Below are positions 56,761 through 64,000 of a stretch of DNA of 64,000 nucleotides, piece by piece. The translations under genes and the position numbers were made by a program. The stretch spans positions 14,107 through 78,106 of the forward strand of contig CAXXHY010000037.1 of the NCBI GenBank assembly GCA_963667575.2, written 5' to 3'. Source of the stretch: G963665495 sp963667575. GTDB taxonomy: Bacteria > Desulfobacterota > Desulfovibrionia > Desulfovibrionales > Desulfovibrionaceae. Each line of letters begins with the position of its first letter. The first letter of the stretch is position 1. The notes below the pieces were generated by a model, which was not told where the DNA came from, ran no database searches, and was given only the letters and a program-made list of their open reading frames with translations.

Positions 56761-58093
56761 ATGGATCCTTCTATAGCCGGAGTTATCGGCATCGGGGTCA
56801 TGATCCTGTTGTTCATGATCAGAATGCCTGTTTCGTACGTCATGATCCTGGTCGGTTTTTTCGGCTTCAGCCTGCTGACCAATTTCAACGCTGGATTGAG
56901 CCTGCTCTCACGCAGTATTTACGACACCTTTTCATCCTATTCGCTTTCGACCATCCCCTTGTTCGTGCTGATTGGAGGCAACTGGCTTTCAACGGAGGCA
57001 TCGGGCGCGAACTGTACGCCCACTGCCTACAGCTTCTTTGGCCACATACGCGGCGGGCCTGGCCATGTCCACCGTTACCGCCTGCACCGCCTTTGGCGCC
57101 ATATGCGGCTCCAGCCCGGCCACGGCCGCCACCATGTCCGCGGTGGGTATTCCGGAAATGAAACGCTTCGGCTACTCGGACAAACTGGCCACCGGCACGG
57201 TGGCTTCCGGCGGCGGACTGGGCATGATCATGCCTCCCAGCGTGGTCCTGATCGTCTACGGCAGTGGCTCACGGAACAATCCCATCGGCAGGGCTGTTCA
57301 TCGCCGGCATCATGCCCGCGCTGCTGCTCACCCTGCTGTTCATTCTGGCCATTCAGATCTACTGCGCGCTGCGCCCCGAAGAAGGGCCCCCCAGGGCGAA
57401 CGCAATGAGCATGAAAAGCCGCATGCGCGCACTCATAGGGCTCACGGATACCATACTCATCTTTCTGCTGGTGGTGGGAGGCATGTTTCTGGGCTGGTTC
57501 ACGCCCACGGAAGCGGCATCCATCGGCGTGCTCGGCATTCTGGCCATCTCGGTTGTACGCAGACGCATCACCTGGCAACGGCTTTCTGAACTCCCCTGCA
57601 GGAAAGCCTGCGTTACCTCGTGCATGGTGCTTTTTCTGATTGCCGGCGCCGTGATCTTCGGCAAATTTCTGGCCATCACCCGCATCCCGTTCAACATGGC
57701 CTCATGGGTTGCGTCCTTTGATCTCCCGAACCTGGCTGTAATGATCATGATCATCATGATCTATTTCGCCTGCGGCTGTGTTTCATGGACTCGCTGGCCC
57801 TGATCATGCTGACCATCCCGGTCTTTTATCCGCTGGTCATCAATATGGGCTACGATCCCATCTGGTTCGGCATCATCATCGTGCTGGTCACGGAAATGGG
57901 CGTCATCACCCCCCCCGTGGGCATCAACGTCTATGTGGTCTACGGCATGACCCAGCAGTTGAAGCTGAACATCGCTCTGGAGTCCATCTTCAAGGGCATC
58001 ATCCCCTTTGTCCTGGCCATCGTGTTCGGAATCATTCTGTTGTTCTGCTTTCCGGAGATCATTACCTGGCTGCCCAACCTGATGCTTTCCTGA
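56761..58093 (+). pseudogene. dctM: TRAP transporter large permease DctM (several frameshifts)
   Basis: ATG 56761 opens MDPSIAGVIGIGVMILLF. Family motifs continue through three frames: FNGGIGRELYAHCLQL (~57000), TAFGAICGSSPATAATM (~57100), MIMPPSVVLIVYG (~57240), LFIAGIMPALLLTLLF (~57300), FGKFLAITRIPF (~57660) and MDSLALIMLTIPVFYP (~57790) to GINVYVVYG and the end at 58093. At least four shifts are needed, near 56980, 57045, 57285 (extra G in AGGG) and 57780. With them removed the protein has the normal size of about 430 residues. Probably intact in the organism. Confidence 0.82.
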
Positions 58094-58117
58094 TGCGACA
58101 TCGGTGTAATATGAAAA

Positions 58118-58647
58118 TCATAAGGAAATCCGGGGTAGTTGCTCGACCAGATTTTTAATCTGTTCATAGAGTTTCAAAAAATCTCCGAAAATTTTCACAT
58201 CCGCATCAAAAAGATCCTGGTGCCGCGCCACATATTCCGCCACGGGCAGCAGTTCCGGCAGCACCGGTTCCAGGATCCGGGGCGATTCTCTAAGTTTGTC
58301 CAGAATCAGCTCAAGAAAGCAGCTTGCCGCACTGGATATCTCACTATCCTCAAGTGCTTTTTTCCTGACTTAGATAGGCGGCATAAGCACCTATGTAATA
58401 TCGAAATGGTTCTTGAGGCATTTGCCGGAAGATTTGCCGTACGTTCGATTGGATTCTCGGCAAAAAGTTCCATGGCCTCTTCTTGTGACTTTCCCAAAAA
58501 AATTCTTGCGCGTATTGGAGATCCAAATCATCAGGATCTCCTATCCATTCTTTTACGCCAGGCACATTTTTTTGCATCAGCTTGTTCCCCAATTCACAGA
58601 CAACCACAGTTTTTTTACATTCACTGGACGTATTTTTTCCTTTGCAT
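58118..58647 (-). pseudogene. Unrecognised soluble protein (frameshifted)
   Basis: The minus strand encodes a continuous-looking helical protein: CELGNKLMQKNVPGVKEWIG, DLDLQYAQEFFWESHKKRPW and PFRYYIGAYAAYLSQEK, then after one extra A in the A6 run near 58360, ALEDSEISSAASCFLELILD to the stop at 58118. ATG 58647, with GAGGG before it, needs one more A-run correction near 58635; otherwise GTG 58607 is the start. About 175 residues, no signal peptide, acidic. No family was recognised. It is divergent from panB and convergent with dctM. Confidence 0.5.
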
Positions 58648-58676
58648 TACTATCCCTCGCAAAGGAGGATAGTGCC

Positions 58677-59503
58677 ATGTCCGTACAAAAACCACTAACA
58701 GCACCAGATATTACTGCGCTCAAAAATCAGCAGTAAAATATCAATGATCACCGCCTATGATTATCCGTCCGCCCGTTTTGTAGAACAAAGCGGTGCCGAG
58801 ATGATTCTTGTAGGCGATTCTCTGGCCATGGTCGTACTCGGACTCGAAGACACCATCAGTCTGACAATGGATGAAATGATTCACCATTGCAAGGCGGTTA
58901 CCCGTGCCACGGAAAAAACCCTCGTCATAGGTGACTTGCCTTTCCTTTCCTATGAAGCATCCGTGGAGCAGGCCGTAATGAACGCGGGCCGCCTGTTCAA
59001 GGAGGGTGGCGTACGGGGCGTAAAGCTGGAAGGCGGGAGAAGTTATTCTGGATCGCATTCATGGCCATTGTCAGAGCCGGTATTCCGGTCCAGGGGCACA
59101 TCGGCCTCACTCCTCAGCGCATTGCCGAACTCGGCGGATTCAAAGTTCAGGGCAAAACCCGGGAAGCCGCGCAAAAGCTCATCGATAGCGCCCAGGCCCT
59201 TGAAAAGGCCGGCTGTTTCAGCATCGTGCTCGAGGCCATTCCCGCTCCTGTGGCGGCCGAAATCACCCAAAGCGTCAGCATTCCCACCATCGGCATAGGA
59301 GCCGGTCCGCACTGCGACGGCCAGGTGCTTGTCTATCATGACATTCTCGGCATGTTCGAACGCTTCGTACCCAAATTCGTAAAACAATACGCAAAACTTT
59401 CCGAGCCCATTGTGGAAGCACTGCGCACGTATTGTGATGAAGTCCGCGACGGGAGCTTTCCCGACGCCGCACCCATTCGTTTAAAATGCCGGGCGAAAAG
59501 TAG
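58677..59503 (+). pseudogene. panB: 3-methyl-2-oxobutanoate hydroxymethyltransferase (frameshifted)
   Basis: AAAGGAGG precedes ATG 58677. PanB motifs run across frames: MITAYDYPSARFVEQSGAE, ILVGDSLAMVVLG, GVKLEGG, IPVQGHIGLTPQ, TIGIGAGPHCDGQVLVYHD and FPDAA..FKMPGEK to TAG at 59501. Shifts are near 58727 (A5 run), 59035 (GGG), 59063 (GG) and 59473 (CCC). The repaired length is about 273 residues, normal for PanB, which makes ketopantoate for pantothenate and coenzyme A. No panC lies adjacent. Probably intact in life. Confidence 0.85.
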
Positions 59504-59560
59504 CTGTTGCCATTCTCGAAAACGGGTTTGCGTTTTCCGGAAGCAACAAAAGGAGAACAT

Positions 59561-60964
59561 ATGCAAAAAAATACGAGTCGAAACAGACAGTATCGGCCCG
59601 GTTGAGGTTCCCGAAGAGGCGTACTGGGGAGCGCAGACCCAACGCTCTTTACACCATTTTTCCATCGGCTCGGACCTGATCCCGCATGAAGTCATCAAGG
59701 CCCTGGCCATCATCAAAAAAGCCGCCAGCCCTGACCAACACTTCGCTGGGCAAACTTCCCGACGAGTTGAAGGATCTGATCTGCCGGGTGGCCGATGAAA
59801 TCATTGCCGGCGAACTGGATGCTCACCTTTCCCCTGCATGTCTGGATGACAGGCAGCGGTACGCAGTCCAACATGAACGTCAATGAGGTGATCGCCAACC
59901 GTATCAGCGAGCTCACGGGCAAATGCGCGCGGCAGCAAGACTCCTGTCCACCCCAACGATCACGTCAACATGTCGCAGTCCTCCAACGACGTGTTCCCCG
60001 CGGCCATGAGCATCGCCGCTGCCATTGCCATGGAGCGTACGCTTCTGCCGGAAGTCCGGCTGCTTCAGGAAGCCCTGGCGGCCAAAGCCATGGAATGGGC
60101 GGACATCGTCAAAATAGGCCGTACGCATATGCAGGATGCCGTCCCGCTGACCCTGGGGCAGGAATTCTCCGGCTACGCCACCATGCTGGAGGACAACCTC
60201 GCGCGCATCGAGTCGGTTGCGCCCGGGCTGCATAAGCTGGCTCTGGGAGGCACTGCCGTGGGCACCGGCCTGAACACGCCCAAGGGATTCGCCGAACAGA
60301 CGGCCACACGCATTGCCCGAAATCACCAGCCTGCCCTTCCGACCGGCTCCCAATTTTTTCGCGGGCCATGGGCGCCCACGACGACCTGGTTCAGGCCAGC
60401 GGCGCTTTGAAGACACTGGCCGTTTCCCTGAACAAGATCGCCAACGACATCCGTCTGCTGAGCTGTGGTCCGCGTGCGGGGTTCAACGAACTGATCCTCC
60501 CGGCCAACGAACCAGGGTCTTCCATCATGCCCGGCAAAGGTCAACCCCACCCAGTGCGAGGCACTGACCATGGTTTCCCTGCAGGTCATGGCCTACGATA
60601 CGGCCGTTGCTATGGCCGGAGCGTCCGGCATTCTGGAGATCAACCTCTACAAGCCCATGATGATTTTCAACCTGCTGCAATCCGTCCGGCTGCTCACGGA
60701 CAGTTGTTTCGAGCTTCAGGAAATATCTGGTCGAGGGAATGCAGCCCAACAAGGCGCAGATAGACACCTACCTGCAGAAACTCTTTGATGCTGGTGACGG
60801 CGCTGAGTCCGGTTATCGGCTATGACAAGGCGCCCAGGTGGCCCACCATGCGCACGAAAAACAATTTGTCGCTCAAACAGGCGGCTTTGGAACTGAAGGT
60901 CATCAGTGCGGAAGAATTCGACCGGATAGTGGATCCCTACGCCATGGCCCATCCGCACAAATAG
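59561..60964 (+). pseudogene. fumC: Class II fumarate hydratase FumC (many frameshifts)
   Basis: AAAGGAGAACAT precedes ATG 59561; one extra A in the A7 run breaks the frame at once. Motifs through successive frames: ETDSIGPVEVPEEAYWGAQT, TGSGTQSNMNVNEV, NMSQSSNDVFPAAMSIAAA, GRTHMQDAVPLTLGQEFSGY, GGTAVGTGLN, AMGAHDDLVQASGALK, the signature GSSIMPGK, then LVEGMQPNKAQ and VISAEEFDRIVDPYAMAHP before TAG at 60962. About nine shifts are needed, most one extra base. The repaired protein of about 460 residues has the fumarase rather than aspartase pattern. It hydrates fumarate to malate. Confidence 0.83.
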
Positions 60965-61009
60965 CCGCAGGCGCTACGAACGGTTCAGCCTGGTGTATCC
61001 GTTGAAAAA

Positions 61010-61635
61010 TCAACGACCAGAGCCGTTCAAAAGCATGCCGGTGTTTTCGGCGTCCTGCGGATCAGCCAGCACCAGCTCCAGGGCGCGTTGATAGGTGGAA
61101 AGCGGGCGGGTGAGAATGCGCGTACGGGATACCAGAAACAACCCGGCACACCCTTTGGCATGATACTGCAAGGGCAACGGGCCCCTGAAACAGTTCCTGG
61201 TAGATCCGGCCCACTGGAATGTCCTTGTTCCAGCCGGCCCATTTGCCCTTGTTCTGCGGATCTTTCATCTGATGCGGACACCCCAGATGGTCGCACTTGA
61301 GCGTATAATAGGCCAGCCCCTTGAAATGCATGCCCCTGGCAGCCAGTTTTATCGCCAGCGCTCCCAGCTCCCGCGGGCCCATGCCGGGTTCCAGATGCGG
61401 AAACGGATTGCCCTGGAGAAAAAGCGTAATGGTCCGGAAAATCCGGATAATGCGGGGTAATGTGCTGCAGATAGGTATGGGCTTCGCGCCCCACATTTGG
61501 CAGAGCCACTGCGTCCGGAATGGAATGCGTTCCGGATTTGTCATAGATCACAGAGGGAAAGCCAAGCTCCGAAACCCAGGAGACGTCTTCCCGGAAACGC
61601 GCAACCACGCCTTGTATGTTCGATTCTGACTGCAT
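61010..61635 (-). pseudogene. DUF3431-like protein (frameshifted)
   Basis: ATG 61635 opens MQSESNIQGVVARFREDVSW, then IYDKSG, LPNVGREAHTYLQHI and, after a shift near 61440, FLQGNPFPHL, all typical of DUF3431. The next frame gives LKCDHLGCPHQMKDPQNKGK and DIPVGRIYQELFQG; the end near 61010 is in yet another frame (NTGMLLNGSGR). Repaired length about 207 residues. DUF3431 is of unknown function, perhaps related to glycosyltransferase-like surface enzymes. Convergent with fumC, 45 bases apart. Confidence 0.62.
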
Positions 61636-61758
61636 TGGTTCGTATTGACAAAACACAGGGTTACAGGTGAGGAATAGGAATTCACACCATTTTTGGCCGT
61701 CCCCGGATTTTGAACGTAAAACCGAGGTATGGCAAGTCTTTGAGGGTACGAAACAACG

Positions 61759-63824
61759 ATGAGCACACCTCGCAGGCTGAAAAAGATCGCGCGCAGGAAT
61801 TACGCCCGCGAACTCGAACACCATAATTACCGCTATATGTCCTGGATGACCCCGAACTGCAGGACAAACGAATACGACGCACTTTTCCGCGAACTCAAAA
61901 CGCTGGAAACAGACTACCCGGAACTGCGGGACCCCAATTCGCCCACCCAGCGCGTGGGTGCCCCGCCGCTGCAATCCTTTGAAAACCGCCGGCACGGCGA
62001 GCGGGATGTACAGCCTGGACAACGCCATTGTGCTGGATGATTGGTGGGCCTTTGCCCAGCGCGTCCGCAAGCTTTGGCCAAAGGAGCTGGAATTCTGGGT
62101 AGACCCAAAAATGGACGGACTCGCCGTGGAGCTGGTCTATGAGAACGGCGCACTGCAGGCCGCAATCACACGGGGCGACGGAGAAATCGGCGAAGTCATC
62201 ACCACGAACATGCGTACGCTGCAAGGCACCGTACGCGGTCGCTGCTGCACAGGGATCATCCTGTTCCGACGCTGCTGGACGTTCGGGGAGAAGTGGTCAT
62301 CACCAAGGCCGCTTTTGCCGCCCTGAACCAGACGCAGGAAGAACAATGGCGGCAAGGTGTTCGCCAATCCGCGCAATGCCGCGGCAGGCTCCATCCGCCA
62401 GTTGAATTCCGCGGTGACCGCATCGCGTCCGTTGCAGTTTATGGCCTACGGCGTGGGCCGGGTGGAATGGCCCGAAGGCGTGACCGGCTGGCAGACCCAG
62501 GAAGAGCTCATGAACGGCCTCCAGGCCCTGGGCTTCAAGATACCGGATGACGCCAGACTGGTGGGCTCGCCCGAGGATTGTGGCGGCCTATTACCAGCAT
62601 CTCCAGGAAACACGCGATTCCCTGCCCTAATGAAATCGACGGCGTGGTTGCAAAGGCTCAACGACCTGGCCGGACAACGCGAACTGGGTTTTACCGCGCG
62701 TGCGCCGCGCTGGGCTCTGGCTCTCAAATTTCCTCCGCATCAGGCCCAGACCATCCTGCGCAAAATACTCATCCAGGTGGGGCGTACGGGCGTGCTGACT
62801 CCGGTGGCCGATCTGGAGCCCGTTGTCTCTAGCGGGCGTAACGGTTTCGCGCGCCACCCTGCACAATGAAGACGAAATCCGGGCCAAAGACCTTTACGAA
62901 GGCGACACGGTCATCGTGCAGCGCGCCTGGGGACGTGATCCCGGAAGTTGTCCGCCCGATACTGGAAAAAACGCAGCCCTGAGGCAAAACCTTTTGAATT
63001 TCCCACGCACTGCCCGGCCTGCCAGAGTGAAGTCAAACGTTTGCCCGGCGAAGTGGCCTGGCGTTGTGTGAATCTGTCCTGCCCGGCCATGCTCAGCGAA
63101 CGCATGGTGTATTTTCGCCTCCAAGGCCGGTCTGGACATTGACGGACTCGGCGCAAATGGGTCGAACAATTCGTTGCCGACGGACTTATCAACAATCCGG
63201 CGGACTTTTTCACCCTGACCCCCTCGCAGATCATCGACTACGAGCGTATGGGCGACAAACTGGCGGACAACATTGTCAGCGGCATCCGCCAAGGCAGGGA
63301 AAACGCCACGCTGGACAAGGTCATCCGCGCCCTGGGCATCCGTCTGGTGGTGCGCGCAGACAGCCAAGGTCCTGGCCAAGGAGTTCGCGGATCTGGACGA
63401 AATAGCCGGAACCACGGAAGCGCGGCTTACGGGGCTCAAGGATATCGGTCCGGAGTTGGCCGAATCCATCCTGTACTTTTTCGATCTGCCGGAGAACAAG
63501 AAGCTCCTCGAACGCTTCAAGGAACTGGGTCTCTGGCCCGGCAGCCAGGCTTCCGACAAGGGTGCTGAAAATCTGCTTTCCACTGTTCTGAGCGGCAAAC
63601 GCGTGTTGATTACAGGCACATTGCCGGATATGACCAGAGACCAGGGCCTCGAGCTTGTGGAGGCCCATGGCGGCATTGCCGTCAAATCGGTCTCCAAGAA
63701 ACTCGACTTCGTGGTGGCCGGAGACGCCCCAGGGCAAAGCAAACTCGACAAGGCCGCCAAACTGGGAGTTTCCGTAATCAGTGCGTCGGATTTTCTGGCC
63801 ATGCTGCCTGCGGACTCCGACTAG
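61759..63824 (+). pseudogene. ligA: NAD-dependent DNA ligase LigA (many frameshifts)
   Basis: ATG 61759 leads to LEHHNYRY, NEYDALFRELKTLETDYP and SPTQRVGAPPL. Across frames follow the adenylation motif VDPKMDGLAVELV (active Lys in KMDG), RGEVVITKAAFAALN, FANPRNAAAGSIRQLNS, ALKFPPHQAQT, the zinc-finger cysteines CPACQSE and CVNLSCPA, HhH-type GIRQGRENATLDKVIRALGI, and a BRCT domain (GKRVLITGTLPDMTRDQ) to 63824. About ten shifts lie between 61990 and 63370; the last ~450 bases are clean. Repaired size about 690 residues. LigA is essential, so the breaks are almost certainly artefacts. Confidence 0.87.
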
Positions 63825-63876
63825 AAATAATAAACGTTCATCATTAACCGGGCATTGCCCCACATGAGGAGAAAGC

Positions 63877-64000
63877 ATGAGCGTATCTATCGTTATCACC
63901 GGCGCAGCCGGACGTATGGGCTCCACCATTGCCGGTCTGGTGGAAAAGGATCCGGAACTGAATCTGGCAGCCGTAGTGGAACGGCCGCAGTGCATGCCGG
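63877..64000 (+). CDS. dapB: 4-hydroxy-tetrahydrodipicolinate reductase (3' partial)
   Basis: The first 41 residues are present: MSVSIVITGAAGRMGSTIAG holds the NAD(P)-binding glycine motif GAAGRMG typical of DapB, followed by LVEKDPELNLAAVVER. GAGGAGAAAGC precedes the ATG. The rest lies outside the window. DapB acts in lysine and diaminopimelate synthesis. It follows ligA by 52 bases. Confidence 0.87.
   Translation, partial: MSVSIVITGAAGRMGSTIAGLVEKDPELNLAAVVERPQCMP

Noticed and set aside
1..64000. tRNA, rRNA, CRISPR arrays, insertion sequences, prophage
   Set aside because: Gaps were read for tRNA-like T-loops, regular spacer repeats, transposase motifs and terminal repeats; nothing convincing was seen.

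Overview
The window looks like chromosomal DNA of a sulfate-reducing bacterium of the Desulfovibrionales type. Supporting signs are an eight-heme cytochrome c fused to HEAT and TPR repeats, a CbiB-CbiR-CobU-CobS cobamide block, a glycerol oxidation regulon, a very long PEP-synthase-like protein, abundant methyl-accepting chemotaxis proteins and a TRAP transporter. This placement is inference from gene content; no rRNA or tRNA gene was found. There is no phage, IS element or CRISPR array.

Layout. 0-13 kb: partial multiheme cytochrome, DUF1269 protein, response-regulator/kinase hybrid, HAD phosphatase, MltA, LemA, a chemoreceptor with a C-terminal Cache domain behind a sigma-54-like promoter, a TPR protein, and a two-domain acyltransferase resembling the ornithine-lipid synthase OlsF. 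12.5-15.7 kb: cobamide block cbiB-cbiR-cobU-cobS. 15.8-21 kb: CreD-like protein, FecR-domain secreted pair, and a thaumatin-like protein with VCBS/FG-GAP-like repeats. 21-27 kb: an operon of secreted binding protein, DUF2491 (YjfK), PspA-like (YjfJ) and LysE exporter, preceded by a second chemoreceptor. 27-29 kb: ArsR regulator, permease and redox thioredoxin with two related operator candidates. 29-36 kb: HtpG, a SGNH-hydrolase-like secreted protein with tryptophan-rich repeats, and a BarA-like hybrid kinase. 36-47 kb: cysS, M48 protease, PPC protein, macrodomain protein, hslV, a flippase, birA and the 1226-residue PEP-synthase-like enzyme. 47-55 kb: glpK, glpF, glpD and a DeoR-family GlpR, with operator candidates matching the E. 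coli GlpR consensus before glpF, glpD and glpR. 55-64 kb: TRAP transporter dctPQM, an unrecognised gene, panB, fumC, a DUF3431 gene, ligA and the start of dapB.

How the genes fit together. GlpF admits glycerol, GlpK phosphorylates it, GlpD feeds electrons to the membrane, and GlpR probably represses the set. CbiB, CbiR, CobU and CobS make or remodel the cobamide nucleotide loop. The PspA-like operon probably answers envelope stress. Three secreted proteins at 18.7, 31.2 and 52.2 kb share related W-rich repeats and probably act at the cell surface.

Sequence quality matters here. Between about 56.9 and 63.4 kb every gene is broken by many single-base shifts, mostly one extra base, often in a homopolymer, while family motifs continue across the frames. 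Isolated breaks of the same kind hit cobU, cobS, the thaumatin-like gene, the permease and the 52 kb repeat gene. These look mainly like sequencing or assembly errors rather than true gene decay.
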